Notes: generated by a model not told the origin, from the sequence alone. Shown: positions 42,896 through 55,389, counted from the stretch's first letter. The stretch is DNA of 64,000 bases from Leptobrachium leishanense (GCA_009667805.1 CM019067.1:67006637-67070636), one strand, 5' to 3'. Numbers and translations are program-made.

Positions 42896-43168
42896 AAGCA
42901 GGTGATGTGATTGTGATCAGTGATGTGAGGTTTAGAAGTGGCAGCTCCAACGTCTGTCATTATGTCATGTTTATTAATCATTTCTTAATTCAGGATTTTC
43001 TGTATTGCTCCCTACAAATCCAAGGAATCAAAGACAGTCAACATATAAAATATTTATTCCCAATAGCTACATATGTTTATGTCTTTCACTTTCTACAATG
43101 TCTAGCATTTATTACAAGAAAGTCTGTGCTAGAAGATTTTTAAATGGACACTACCACCAAAAAATTTA

Positions 43169-44054
43169 CAGGGTAATTCAAAGAGATTCGAAAAGTCACC
43201 GCACGTTCGGTGACTTTTTGTTCTCTTCAATTCGGTTTGTTTTGCCAATCCCATTTCGGTGACCCTGCGGTGTATTCAGCAAGCACCACAGGGCCCCCAA
43301 ATTGCAGGGAAAAGCTGCCGCAAACTTGACGAAAACTAACCGCAAAACCTGGCGAATGCTTGCCGAAACCCCGCAAAAACATCTGGATTAACCTGCCGAA
43401 AACCATGGAAAAACCCGAGCAGGAGCCGATCGCAGCCTCCGGAAAAAGCTGACACAGCAGAAGAGGTGTGAATAAATTAGCAAAATAGTTTGCATGAATG
43501 TTTGAAAAGTGAAACGCTGTTTGCAAAGAAACTACTGAGCAAAAATGTCTGAAATTTACACATGAGGTCCAGGGAATGATAATAAAAAGGGCTGTTACAG
43601 AAAAAATAAGTAAACTTAAAAAAGAAAATCAAAAAAAAATCTGACTTTTAAAAAAAAAATCCAGAAAAATGCTTAAAATATCTTAAAAAATCTATAAATA
43701 AAGAGACTCTTTACTGCAAAATTTTATAATGAACGCTTTATTAGATATTGAATTAAAATGGGAATATTTTTAACATTGAAGCCTATGGGATTCTCCTGAA
43801 TAAACTTGCCGAATTAAACCACCGAATGGCAGGGCATTTCGGGAACCTTTCACTGCTGGTTTTTGTTCTCTGAATAGCCGAAGCAGTGCTTTTTCATGGG
43901 GATTTCACTGCCCTCGAACAGGTACCGTATGTGCAGGCAATTCGCCAGGATTTGGCGAATTGCCTGCTCTCTGGATAGCCGAATGGCCAAGAAAAACGAT
44001 TTTCAGCGTTCGGTTACCTTTCTCAAGCAATTCGGATCTCTTTGAATAACCCTG
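43169..44054. mobile_element. DNA transposon/MITE with CAGGGTTATTCAAAGAG ends
   Basis: TIRs cagggtaattcaaagagatt (left) and the complement of aatctctttgaataaccctg-like right end. The interior is rich in ccgaa/ttcgg and holds a palindrome at about 43196-43222 (tcaccgcacgttcggtga). It is the same family as 62713-63569 in opposite orientation. No transposase frame; no clear TSD. Confidence 0.8.
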
Positions 44055-45045
44055 TGGGTGTTCAGCTGAAGCGTTGCTGGTGTAAATAAAATACATCCTT
44101 GCTTCTGGAGTGCCGGGTCCCTGCTTTATGTTTTTCTGCATAGCGGTGGGTTCCCTGTTCCCCTGGGCATCCAATTTCCACTGGCACTCTGTAGATTGTG
44201 CGGATCTACAATCCGTTGCATCGTATCCGAGTGTCGTCATCCCCTTACTGCTTCTGTATAATAAAACAAAACTACAAATTGCATTTAAACATGAATGAGT
44301 GCAAAACAGTCAAAATGAGCTCAGCAGATGAAGTGAAATGGCTCAGCAGGGAAGGGCTGCGATCCTCTCTGCTGCTCATGGGCGGCTGCAGCTTACTGCT
44401 GTGGAGTGGTGCAGCCGCGATTGATAATAGAAGAGAAAATCAGTAATAGTAAGAGCAGAGATGAATGGCCGATGCACTTTAAGTGAGAAAGCCGAGTAGC
44501 TGCACTATGGGCCTCTGGGTTGTACTTGCCCCCCTAGACCAAAAGTTGCCAGTCAGTCCCTGGTAACGGCATATTGGGAGGTGAGAAGAAGGGGGCAGAG
44601 ACACACCCAATTCTTCTGCTCCAGACCAATGAAGTCCTTAATCCAGCAATGCTCCCAGCATCTGTACACACTGTTGGCTGCAGCAAGAAGGGGATCGAAG
44701 CTCTCATGACATCGAATTATCCAGAGGCGCGTTCAGTTCCTCAGCCGCTGCAAGTGCTAAGTTAGGAACTTGGCACTGAACACTGTGCTGCAGCTCAGTG
44801 CTCAGCACTGCTACCTTAGCACTTGCAGCCAAGTAGAGAAGTGCTGCAGAGTATTTGAGTGTGACATGGGAAAGATGGCCGCCTCCACGGAGCAAATAAT
44901 CCAATAAGGAAATGCTCAGTTTGAAGTTTTTGTGGCACAAAACACCAAATATTTATTGGAACATGGTAAACATTAACACTAAAGTGGGAATAAAATGGAC
45001 AACAGCGGATATTGCAGAAACAGCACCTTTCATTAAGCAATCCTA
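44055..45045. other. No gene seen; one short inverted repeat
   Basis: Arms gctgcaagtgctaag (44747-44761) and cttagcacttgcagc (about 44815-44829) pair perfectly. Nothing else supported. Confidence 0.45.
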
Positions 45046-45521
45046 ATGCTTATGCCAGTTATTGATTACGGAGATGTAGTGTATGCAGCAGCCCCGAAAA
45101 CACACCTTCAGAAACTTACCACATTGTATAACTCATGGTGCCGCTTTACGCTACACTGTAACTACATGACCCACCATTGTGACATGTTAAAAGAGCTTAA
45201 CTGGCCGTCGCTGGAGTCTAAACGCACCCTTCACCTTTCCAGCCTGGTGTTTAAGAGCTTTTCTGGGAAGCTGCCACCCTATCTGAATAGACTGCTTCCT
45301 CCAGCAGTTCCCTCATCCTATAACCTCCGATCCAGGACCTGCACCTTATTGCAATACCACAATACAAAAAGACAGTGGCTCGGTCCTCATTTTCCTACAG
45401 AGCACCGCAGTTATGGAATAACCTCCCAGACACCATCAAATCTTCCCCCAGTCTTAAGTCACTCAAGAGCTCCCTATTAACATACCTCAATGCGGAATGC
45501 ACCTGTAAACATGTAATATAA
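45046..45521 (+). pseudogene. L2 reverse transcriptase C-terminal fragment
   Basis: LMPVIDYGDVVYAAAPKTHLQKL, then THHCDMLKELNWPSLESKR and SFSGKLPPYLNRLL are L2/fish-LINE RT-tail blocks. A frameshift near 45365 leads to FSYRAPQLWNNLPDTIKSSP and SLKSSLLTYLNAEC, ending TAA at 45519. Confidence 0.8.
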
Positions 45522-45717
45522 TGACTATTTCCTACATATTTATTTTCTGTTAATCTGTATATTTGTGTTTTTTTTTTTAATATCTTGCATTGTATTACTT
45601 AGTATTTCTGTAACAACTGTAACATTTTAATGTTCTTGAACCCAGGACGTACTTGAAAACGAGAGAAATCTCAATGTATGCTTCCTGGTAAAATCCTTTA
45701 TAGATAAATAAATAAAT
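45046..45717 (+). mobile_element. 5'-truncated L2-type LINE
   Basis: Coding remnant plus 3' UTR ending ctcaatgtatgcttcctggt and (taaa)n. Same tail as at 28166 (inverted) and 56035. Confidence 0.8.
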
Positions 45718-46044
45718 CCTCTGCCCTTTTGCTTCAATATTCACAACCAAAGCGTTCAGTGAGACTGCTGCAGAAAACTCAACTGAACTGCTCTGTGGGA
45801 GCCTTACTATTTAGATCTTCTGAAACTGCCAGGGTTCACAGTGATCGCTGAGAGCAGTCTGACGATCACAAACAAAACCATTGTACCGATATGTCAACCC
45901 TCACCTATGCACTCCTTGGTATCTATGTACCCAATGCTATGTGCAACAACAAAAGGTTAAATGACTGAAAAGGTAAAATACAACCTACAATACACTGAAT
46001 ATAAAGTATTGTAAAACTATAATAGAGCTAGTGGTACAAAAGAA

Positions 46045-46045
<1 letters not shown>
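45718..46045. other. No gene seen
   Basis: Between the LINE tail and an AT microsatellite; nothing recognised. Confidence 0.4.
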
Positions 46046-46076
<31 letters not shown>

Positions 46077-46084
46077 TATATATA
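46046..46084. repeat. (AT)n microsatellite
   Basis: Run of alternating AT immediately left of the Tc1 element, providing its TA target. Confidence 0.9.
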
Positions 46085-47730
46085 CAGTCAGGTCCAGAAA
46101 TATTGGGACAGCAACACAATTCTAACATATTTGGCTCTATACACCACCACAATGGAGTTGGAATGAAACAAACACAATGTGCTTTAACTGCAGACTGTCA
46201 GCTTTAATTAGAGGGTATGTACATCCAACTCAGGTGAACGGTGTAGGATTTACAGCAGTTTGCAGATGTGCCTCCCACTTGTTAAGGGACCAAAAGTAAT
46301 GGGACAATTGGCTTCTCAGCTGTTCCATGGCCAGGTGTGTGATATTCCCTCATTACCCCAATTACAATGTGCAGATAAAAGGCCCAGAGTTCATTTCAAG
46401 TGAGCTATTTGCATTTGGAATCTGTTGCTGTCAACTCTCAAGATGAGATACAAAGAGCTGTCACTATCAGTGAAGCAAGCCATCATTAGGCTGAAGAAAC
46501 AAAACAAACCCATCAGAGAGATAGCAAGAACATTAGGCGTGGCCACAACAACTGTTTGGAACATTCTCCAAAGGAAGGAATGCACCGGTGAGCTCAGCAA
46601 CACCAAAAGACCCGGGAAACCACGGAAAAAAACCTGATGGATGACCGAAGAATTCTTTCCCTGGTGAAGAAACACCCTTCACAACAGTTGGCCAGGTCAA
46701 GAACACTCTCCAGGAGGTAGGTGTATGTGTGTCAAAGTCAACAATCAAGAGAAGACTTCACCAGAGTGAATACAGAGGGTTCAACACAAGATGTAAACCA
46801 TTGGTGAGCCTCAAAAACAGGAAGGCCAGATTAGAGTTTGCCAAACAACACCTAACAAAGGCTTCACAGCTCTGAAACAAGATCCTATGGACAGATGAGA
46901 CCAAGATCAACTTGTACCAGAGTGATGGGAAGAGAAGAGTATGGAGAAGGAAAGGAACTGCTCATGATCCTAAGCATACCACCTCATCAGTGAAGCATGG
47001 TGGTGGTAGCGTCATGGTGTGGGCATGTATGGCTGCCAATGGAACTGGTTCTCTTGTATTTATTGATGATGTGACTGCTGACAAAAGCAGCAGGATGAAT
47101 TCTGAAGTGTTTTGGGCAATATTATCTGCTCACATTCAGCCAAATGCTGCAGAACTCATTGGACGGCGCTTCACAGTGCAGATGGACAATGACCCAAAGC
47201 ATACTGCAAAAGCAACCAAAGAGTTTTAGAAGGGACAGAAGTGGAATGTTATGCAAGGCCAAGTCAATCACCTGACCTGAATCCCATTGAGCATGCATTT
47301 CACTTGCTGAAGACAAAACTGAAGGGAAAATGCCCCAAGAACAAGCAGGAACTGAAGACAGTTGCAGTAGAGGCCTGGCAGAGCATCACCAGGGATGAAA
47401 CCCAGCGTCTGGTGATGTCTATGCATTCCAGACTTCAGGCTGTGATTGACTGCAAAGGATTTGCAACCAAGTATTAAGAAGGGAAAGTCTGATTTATGAT
47501 TATTATTCTGTCCCATTACCTTTGGTCCCTTAACAAGTGGAAGGCACATCTGCAAACTGCTGTAAGTCCTACACCGTTCACCTGAGTTGGATGTACATAC
47601 CCTCAAATTAAAGCTGACAGTCTGCAGTTAAAGCACATTGTGTTTGTTTCATTCCAACTCCATTGTGGTGGTGTATAGAGCCAAAGATGATAGAATTGTG
47701 TCAATGTCCTAATATTTCTGGACCTGACTG
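46085..47730 (+). mobile_element. Tc1-type transposon A, 1646 bp
   Basis: TA at both sides (46083-46084, 47731-47732). Termini CAGTCAGGTCCAGAAATATT are inverted at both ends, with long TIRs of roughly 200 bp (IR/DR type). Confidence 0.95.
46443..47477 (+). pseudogene. Tc1 transposase A, frameshifted
   Basis: Paired helix-turn-helix N terminus (MRYKELSLSVKQAIIRLKKQ ... REIARTLGVATTTVWNIL). The frame breaks near 46637 and after about 46780, and a TGA lies near 46874. Catalytic residues are visible in LWTDETKIN (about 46890), QMDNDPKHTAK (about 47182) and SPDLNPIEHAF (about 47270), i.e. DD34E spacing type. Ends KGFATKY at 47477. Length matches the family (about 345 codons). Confidence 0.92.
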
Positions 47731-47732
47731 TA

Positions 47733-48469
47733 TATATTTCAATACCATTGAACTTGTATGCAATAAAATGTAAAGCAGTTGCTTCTGTTTTGCAGTATAA
47801 TACATTACTCCATTCCATACAATGCCGAAGGAGTGACATACCTCTACACTATAATAACCATGCTGATTGAGTTTGCTGTGGGCTTTGTAGAGATCATCAA
47901 CTCAGCGGGATGCCAGAATAAATACATATAACAAATAGGTCACAGTGCTTTTGTTTTGCAGGCATGAATACGAAATGATTGTAAATTATATGATTATGGT
48001 ACAACAGGCAAAACCTCGTGTAATTGTAGGTAAATTAGATTTACCTTTTAATTGTACTGTTTTTATTACCATTATCATGTATACAGTACCATCAGTTTCT
48101 GCAGCGTTTTGCAATAAGGAGGAGGAATTAAATGAACCAAATAACAAACAAACTTAGAACCTCTAGATGTTCATGGCCTCAGAATCCTTTGAATGTGATA
48201 GATGACCAAGGAATTATGGGAGTTGAAGTTCAGAAACATCACAGGGGCTGGAGTCTGACAGTCCGAGTTTAAAGGGTCCCGCTCAGATGGCACAGAGTTT
48301 AGTTCATTGTGTGGCGAAGCCGAATACCCTGTTAAATTGGCCAATTTCCATCAATTTATGAATTTCAGCGTAATTGTCAAATAATGCTATTAGAACTATT
48401 CATAATAAACATACCTTCTCTGTTCTGCTTGACATATCTGGTGAATCGATGCACATTACATTACATTTG
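47733..48469. other. No gene seen
   Basis: No supported gene. A patch near 48210-48230 (ggaattatgggagttgaagt) resembles a widespread vertebrate MITE motif. Confidence 0.4.
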
Positions 48470-49320
48470 GCTCAATAAATCTAGATTGCAATTCTGGATA
48501 CAGTGCTAACATACTCAGTAGCGCTGTACAATGGGTAAGAAAAACCAAACATATAATTAACAAATAAGTTTAGAGAGACACAGAGCAATATTACAATCTT
48601 AACGCTAGCGTCAGTGCACAGCTATGTGAGCGTTAGAGCTAGGTTAGGTGGCCCTAGCGCAGGCCGCCCATATTACAATCCGAACGCTAACGGGTTAAAA
48701 AATCCAGAGATTGCACTTTCAAGCTCGAGCTTACTGCACTTTGCGCCCCCTAAGCTTAACATGGGGAGCGCAAAGAGTTAATTCACTTTAGGATTACAAA
48801 TTCCTAACGCTAATTACGTCCCGCTGTGGTTAACTGAAAAGTTAAACACAGTTAGGAGCTGGTGCTCACTGATTCCGCTTCTGCGGAATCAGACAGCACA
48901 AGCTGAACCCCCCCAAGAATAAATCCAATACTCACATCTCATCCCGCGGCAAGAACGGTGGCCTGATCCTCCGTTTCTGGCTGCCAGGAGCAGAGTGAGA
49001 CTGGGGACAAATAGTCTCCGTCTGCATCATTCCGCTGACATCCAGGATCTTGCGAGAGGGAAATACTGCAGGTCAGCTGACCCGACAGCACAAGCCTCCA
49101 TGGAGTCCTATGGACTCCAAGATGGGATACTCGGGGCAGCGAAATCAGCGCCTGCACCTTAATATGATGCTAAAACGGGGACGCTAAGGGGAAACATGCA
49201 GGCACAGGTTTTCCACCTTAGCGTCCCTGTTTTAGCGGGCACAATGTAATATTGCCCACAGAATGATAGATAAAGAGGAACCTGCTCAAGAGCTTACGAT
49301 CTAAGAGGACTGGGGTGACA
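48470..49320 (-). repeat. LINE/SINE 3' tail (minus), split by a MITE
   Basis: 48470-48582 reads in reverse as ..attgtacagcgctactgagt.., and 49261-49310 in reverse as ..gatcgtaagctcttgagcag.., both typical of amphibian LINE/SINE tails. The two halves join across the MITE at ACA. Confidence 0.6.
48583..49257. mobile_element. Palindrome-chain MITE, 675 bp, TSD ACA
   Basis: Left end gagcaatattaca, right end tgtaatattgccc, flanked by aca at 48580-48582 and 49258-49260. Interior hairpins include gattccgcttctgcggaatc at about 48871-48890 and the long gctaaaacggggacgctaag / cttagcgtccctgttttagc pair at 49170-49236. Related to 30901-31630. Confidence 0.85.
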
Positions 49321-49998
49321 CACAGAGGTGCTGGTAAATAGCAGAGTATGATAAGTAATGGAATGCAGGGGGGCTGTGTGGAATGCAGATCAAAGAAAGG
49401 TACAATGGGGGTAAAATCTAGATAATTGTTAAAAAGATGACAAAGTTGATCATAGTTGTAAAACTTTCATATACAATTGTCATATCAGGCTTAAAGTTTC
49501 TGTCATACGGAAAAGCTGTTTTAGATACTATTAGCTTAAGTTCAGAAATAGAGACAACAGGGAAAGCAGACATTTCTGCCACGCAGCATAATGCCCAACA
49601 CCATTTATCTCTGCTATGAATATAATATCACACGTCACTGTAATGATACAGAAGTGAGATTCAATAGCTTCTATTATGAGCATTTATGTAATTTACCTTT
49701 AAATATATGATAGAGCAATTTAGCCAAATGCCACAGATACAGCTGCTAGTTTTGTGCTTTCTGAATGTTTTATTGATCTGTAATCCATGTTTGCAGGCTG
49801 TAATTTTGTATCTATTATATTCATGTTTCCACCATTTACTGCTAAAAGCTAGGGAGAAGAAAACCTTTGAGTTTATTTTCTGAAAAACAAAAAGTACTTG
49901 AGGAATATAGGAATATTACTTACTGTCCTAATTTATAAAAGTGAACATTTGTTGTTTTTCTTGTTGATGTTATGAATTGAAAACATATATCATATCAA
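49321..49998. other. No gene seen
   Basis: AT-rich sequence without supported features. Confidence 0.4.
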
Positions 49999-50121
49999 AC
50001 AAAGTCATCACAGAATCACCTTCATCCCTTCCCTCTGCTGCCCTGAACCAAGTATTCAAGCTTACTCATCACAGAATCACCTCCATCGCTTCCCTCTGCT
50101 GCCCTGAACCAAGTTTTCAAG
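49999..50121. repeat. Tandem duplication of about 60 bp
   Basis: tcatcacagaatcaccttca and tcatcacagaatcacctcca start two adjacent copies (50006 and 50067). The same sequence recurs at 55602, so it is probably part of a LINE-type UTR. Confidence 0.8.
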
Positions 50122-50866
50122 GTATCCACTAGGGATGAGCTGTTCGGGTTCGGACAGTTCGGAGTTCGACCCGAACTTTGGCAGTTCGAAAGTTCGCGAA
50201 TAACGAACTTTTTGGGCGTGTTCGGTTCGGGTTCGAAAAAAAAAGAAATTTTGAAAAAAGTATAGAAAATGCTTAAAAAAATACTAAAAAATCTAGAAAT
50301 AAAGAGACTCTTTACTGCAGAATATTATAAGCAACGGTTTATTAGATATTGAATTAAAAACTAATGTGTACGTGGAAAGATTATCAACTCTAAATGACCT
50401 CTGTTCAGAAACGGGCATAACACCAGGTGTTTTTAGTCTGGTAATCAATTTGATACATTGTACAATATACTGAAGGTGGGGTGGTGTCTGCTTCTGATTG
50501 AGATTTGAGAATTAATTTCCCTAAAACATCCTAATATGCTGCATTTAACTGGTGTTTGAAAAAAATCTAAAGCAATGTTATTTTTCCCCTAGGGATTAAA
50601 CATTCACAGGGTTATTCAGAGAGCGGTGAAAAGCAGGAGAATAACTGGAGAAGTGAAAATTCTAGGTCAAAATAGCCAAACCAGAAAAATTCTCCCATTT
50701 ATCTCACTTTCCAAATCGACTATTTGGTCTAGATTGTTCTCTTCTCTTGCCAGTTCTCCTGGCTTTCACCTCTCTCTCAGGGTTGTTCAGAGAAAGGTGA
50801 AAACCAGGAGAATGGCAGGAAAAGAGAACAATCTGGACCAAATAGCCGATTTAGAAAGTGAGATAA

Positions 50867-51818
50867 GGCTAGGGTCAGACTAACGCATTTCTCGCAGCGA
50901 CCGTCAAAAAGTGCGTCCGAACGCATTGCCTTATTTTTTCACGGATTGCGAGAAAACGGTCATACGATGCGCATTTTTTGTGTGTGATTTTTTACGGATC
51001 CAAACCAGGAAACTTTGGGTGTCTGGACGTTATGTTGGCCGGACATGAGCAGGGTCTGACGTCTCCAAATCACGCACACACGCCGCTAGTGGACGCAGTG
51101 CACTCTGTACGACTGGCTCCCCATCCACTGCAGAATTAAGTTCAAAATCCTTATCCTTACCTACAAAACCTTCACTAACTCAGCTCCCCACTACCTGTCC
51201 TCACTAATCACCAAATACACCCCAGCCCGCTCCCTAAGGTCAAACAGTGACCTGCGCCTAGCTTCTCCCCGCATCACCTCTTCCCATGATAGACTGCAGG
51301 ATTTGTCACGCGCAGCCCCCACTCTCTGGAACACTCTCCCTCGTACTGTCAGACTTTCCCCTAACTTCTCCTCCTTCAAACGCTCCCTTAAAACATTCCT
51401 ATTTAGGGAAGCCTACCACCCAACTCACTGACGCAACCATCAATCACTCTCACCTTACAGTCCTCTCCTCCTGTTTCCAACCCCAACCCTCCCAGATTGT
51501 GAGTTCCTATGGGAATAGGGCCCTCATCTCCTCCTGTACTGTTTGTCAAATGTTGTTCAATGTATTGTAACCCTGTCTATACTGTGCCTATTGTACAGCG
51601 CTGCGGAATATGCTGGCGCTTTATAAATAAAGAATAATAGTACTAGCGGTTCTGCGTTCTCGAAAAAATGCGTTCATTTTCCCCTTGCGTTGCGCAGCCA
51701 GACTTTCATGCGACCGTACTTCGTATATTGGCCGTCATTGCCCGTCATTTGCTGCTAGTGCGGCCGTGATTAAGGGCGCCTAAACACACGTTAAAAATTC
51801 GCTAGTCTGACCCTAGCC
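50867..51818. mobile_element. MITE with GGCTAGGGTCAGACTA ends, TSD TAA
   Basis: TIRs ggctagggtcagactaacgc and complement; TAA at 50864-50866 and 51819-51821. The empty site (gtgagataaatggg) is visible in sister MITE copies at 50695-50720 and 52005-52030 in reverse. Contains an L2 fragment. Same family as 61294-61612. Confidence 0.88.
51105..51431 (+). pseudogene. L2 LINE ORF2 C-terminal fragment
   Basis: 108 codons: LYDWLPIHCRIKFKILILTY, then APHYLSSLI, SRAAPTLWNTLPRTVR and FKRSLKTFLFREAY, the standard L2 tail, ending at TGA 51429. No frameshift in this piece. The 3' UTR continues to about 51647 with gctttataaataaagaataa. Confidence 0.88.
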
Positions 51819-52338
51819 TAAATGGGAGAATATTTCTGGTTTGGCTATTTTGACCTAGAATTTTCCATTCTCCAGTCATTCTCCTGCTCTTCACCGCTCT
51901 CTGAATAACCCTGACAGGGTTATTCAGAGAAAGGTGAAACTCAGGAGAATGACTGGAGAATGGAAAATTCTAGGTCAAAATAGCCGAACCAGAAAAATTC
52001 TCCCATTTATCTCACTTTCCAAATCGGCTTTTTGGTCTAGAAGTTTCCATTCTCCTGCTTTCACCGCCAAAAAATCAGTAAACTTTTTCTGCGTGTCCAA
52101 AAATGTCTCCTCTTTTCAAACAGACTGCCGCCCCAAGCAATTGTTTTATAGATAGATTAAAGGAAAAGCATTTACCGTTATTTGAAATGTCATTTTTTGT
52201 TTTTTACATATTTTTATACATCCTAGAAATCCGCCACTTCACGGGCAGGTTATGGGGACCTCCTAGGCACGATATTTGAAGGAATTTTTTGTTTTTATTT
52301 TTAACCCTTATTTCATGGAAAACTCACTGTCCCTTTAA

Positions 52339-53560
52339 CCCTTTCGCTGCTGAGGCTTTTCCCGCCTCTGTGCTGAGGTCATTTTTACCGGTTTTGCTCA
52401 TCATGTTTAAACGTGTTTTGAAGGCTTATTTTAGTATATGACCCAGACATATTATATATCGTTCTTTCCGTCAGACTCGGTAGATTCATAATATGTCATT
52501 ATTATATGTATACGTTATGTCATGTCTGTATATTATAACAAAAAATGCAATAAAATATGTATTTTCAATAATTTACAATGTGTAAAGTGTTTTTTTTCAC
52601 ATTTTAACATGCGACCAATTGCGGTTATATTTTGTATGGGGGGCGCTTGTTAAAAAAATTAGAGATGGGGTCTCGTTACATTTTTTTTTGGGGAAAATTA
52701 CACTATTTTTAACAAACGCACCGCATACAAAAATCGTTAGTGCAGCATCATTGTTCACATTATAATTGAAATGGGAACAATATTGCTGCATTAACAAACC
52801 AAAAAAAAGAAAAAAAAAGTGTTTATTTTTTTTATAATTTTTTTTTTCTTTTTTTTTTCATTTTTTTTTTTTTGACAAACTTTTTCACTTTCATGTTTGG
52901 TATCGTTGGAACGGCCATGCTCTGGCCGATCCAACCATACCAAACATTAACCCCTAACTGCCACGGATCGGGAGATAGGGAGTTCATTGGAACTCCCTAT
53001 CTCCACAGTTGGTGGCAGTTAGGGGTTAAGTCCAGGACTGGCGTCATCGTGCATAGCACGATGACGCCAGTCCTCAGGGGGAGTTCCCGGAGGCTTGGCC
53101 GACATCCAAGATGTCGGCCAGCTCCGGGAAAGGATCGCGAACCGGCGCTTTTCAGCGCCGATTCGCGATCCAGCTCCCCAGGGGTTAATGCCAGGCACCA
53201 TTTGGAAGGGCAGGCTGTGCCCTTCCAAATGATGCCTGGGTTAACCCCCGCAGAGCCGCCGATCGGGAGGGAGAGAGGTCCGAAGGACCTCCCCCCCTCC
53301 CTTTCAGGCGCCTCCTCCGCACATGCGGGGGGGGCGCCTGAATTAGGTGTCATCGCGCTGCCGCGATGACACCTAATTCCGGCGGCTGCGGTCCCGGATG
53401 CCGGGCTGACATCGAGGATGTCAGCCCGCACCGGGGGGGCCAGCGATCGGCCGGAACCCGGCCGAACGCTGACCCCAATGGGAGGACGCGCTCAGCGCGT
53501 CCTCCGCACAGCAGCGGGAATGCTGAGGACGCGCTGAGCACGTCCTCAGCATTGAAGTGG
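52339..53560. mobile_element. Non-autonomous piggyBac-type element with a hairpin chain, 1222 bp
   Basis: TTAA at 52335-52338 and 53561-53564. Ends CCCTTTCGCTGCTGAGG and complement of CCTCAGCATTGAAGTGG. The right 600 bp is a series of hairpins: 52948-53027, 53034-53074 (19-bp perfect arms), 53096-53120, 53133-53170, 53190-53238, 53307-53339, 53341-53378 (17-bp perfect arms), 53403-53427, 53481-53505 and 53519-53553. No transposase frame. Confidence 0.9.
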
Positions 53561-53813
53561 TTAAAAACGTATTTTTTTTAAAACTTTTTGTCCTTGTTTC
53601 CTGTCCTCCAGGGCACTACCCGGACCCCCATACACCTTTTATGGCAAATATGTAGCATATATGCCCTCTTGGAGGGCACTCCAAAAAACTGAATTTTCAG
53701 CCCCATTGACTTGCATGGTGGTTCGGGTTCGGGTTCGGTCCCGAACAAATGGGAAGTTCGGGTTCGGGCTCGAACCGAACTCGGAGAGTGTTCGGCTCAT
53801 CCCTAGTATCCAC

Positions 53814-55381
53814 TAGACATGTGTACAGCACAAAATTTCGTTTTGAACTAATGGATTAGTCCTAAAACATAATTTATTGAGTTGCTAAAAAAAAAATCGT
53901 TTTCAGTTCTTTAGTATGAAAACTAATTTCATACATCCGAAAACCAGCGGATACAATTACTATTGTAGTGGCTCCTCAGAGGGCTGAGATCGTTAATCGC
54001 TGCTTTTTACAGTATCTCTCACTCTCAACACAATGTGTCAGGCAAAGCCGTTACAGTAACTACTGCTCATCACAGTGGTCAGAGTTTCAGTAAAACTAAT
54101 AAATAATATTTTTATATATAAGAGGTTAAAACAATATTATTTCCTTGTTTTACTGAAACTGAGCGCTGTGATGAGCAGCAGTCCGTTACTGTAACAGCTG
54201 AGCCTGATACATTGTACTGAGAGATAATATAACAAGCAGCCGATCTCAGTCCTCAAAGCCACTGGATTTAAAGAGCTCAAAAAACAGTACTCCTCTCTGT
54301 TAATTAATTAATTAATACCCCTCTCTGTATAATGTATAGAACATCCACCTGCATTAATTAATACGCCTCTCTGTATAATGTATAGAACATCCTCCTGAAT
54401 TAATTAATGTCCCTCTCTGTATAGAACATCATACTGCATTGGCATGTGGAGGGTGCAGAACTTCGGAATGCAATGCTTATCCAGCACAGGAGAGGGAACT
54501 TTTACTTAAACTTTGTATCTCTGTGGGGGAGACAGACAGGGTTATAAAAGCAGGGGAGAGGGAAACTATTAACGTAAATCGGTCTGAAACCTCAGAGAAG
54601 AGATGACTGGTGCAAATGTATTTTTAGAATAAAATAAAGCACTTTAAATCCAGGGAAAACATTCAAATAAATCACACTGAAGGCTCATAATGACAGAGTA
54701 ACTGTGAGAGCTGGGTACTAAATGTATCAGACGTAAAAAAAAAACTTTATAACAAGCAGCACTGGGAGAGGAGAGGGACTTTATATAAACCGTGTATTAT
54801 AGATGAGGAAAGGGGGATAGTGCTCCTGGATAATATAAAATGTATCAGACCTAAGCCCCTATTATGCAGAGCGGGAGGGGAGATAACACACGTTTTGTAA
54901 AGTCCCTCTCTTCTCCCAGCGCTGCTTGTAATAAAGGGGTCTTTACTATCCAGCCCTCCTCTGTCATTAGCTTTCAGTGTGAGTTATTTGAATGTTTTCC
55001 TTCTCCAGCTGCTTTTATCATCTTGTCTGCCTCATAGAAATGCAAGGGTTAAGTAAAGGTTTCCTCTCCTGTGCTGGCTGGCTGTGCTGCGAGTGAGTAT
55101 TCTGGAGCTCTATCACTGTCAGATTTTTGGGTAGGGGTCGGGAAGGATTACGCATACAAACCTTTTCTGTAGCTTTGCGATTTTGCGCTTTTCATTGCTG
55201 GTCTCCTTCACTCATCAATGTAATATCACAAAAAGGACTGAAACTAAAATGTAGTGCATTTTATTTTAGTTTCTTTCGTTTTTTGTACTGAGCAGTTTCG
55301 TATCTCTTGAGTCATACGAAAACTAAATTATCCCAAAATTCTGACTAAATCGTTTAGTACTAAAACGAATGCAGATAACTA
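53814..55381. mobile_element. hAT-type element B, copy 1 (TAGACATGTG ends)
   Basis: Starts tagacatgtgtacagcacaa, ends ..actaaaacgaatgcagataacta. Flanked by gtatccac at 53806-53813 and 55382-55389, the left copy being shared with element A. Interior has ccctctctgtataatgtata repeats (about 54290-54430). Related to 59995-61112. No transposase frame. Confidence 0.88.
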
Positions 55382-55389
55382 GTATCCAC

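Larger units (their letters stand above)
50607..52073. repeat. Three adjacent copies of a 170-bp MITE (CAGGGTTATTCAGAGA)
   Basis: Copy 1 at 50607-50777, copy 2 at 50778-51913 in opposite internal orientation and split by the next element, copy 3 at 51915-52073, 3'-truncated. All share gttattcagaga ends and the tctcccatttatctcacttt core. Confidence 0.8.
50130..53805. mobile_element. hAT-type element A (TAGGGATGAGC ends) with nested elements
   Basis: TIRs TAGGGATGAGC...GCTCATCCCTA, rich in ttcggg repeats at both ends, with the 8-bp TSD gtatccac (50122-50129 and 53806-53813), the hAT hallmark. It is filled with three copies of a 170-bp MITE, a Harbinger-type MITE, an L2 and a piggyBac-type element, and has no transposase. 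Confidence 0.92.

Noticed and set aside
52872..53431. Open frames of 144-165 codons on both strands
   Set aside because: They span the hairpin chain of a TTAA element and mirror each other because of the palindromes.
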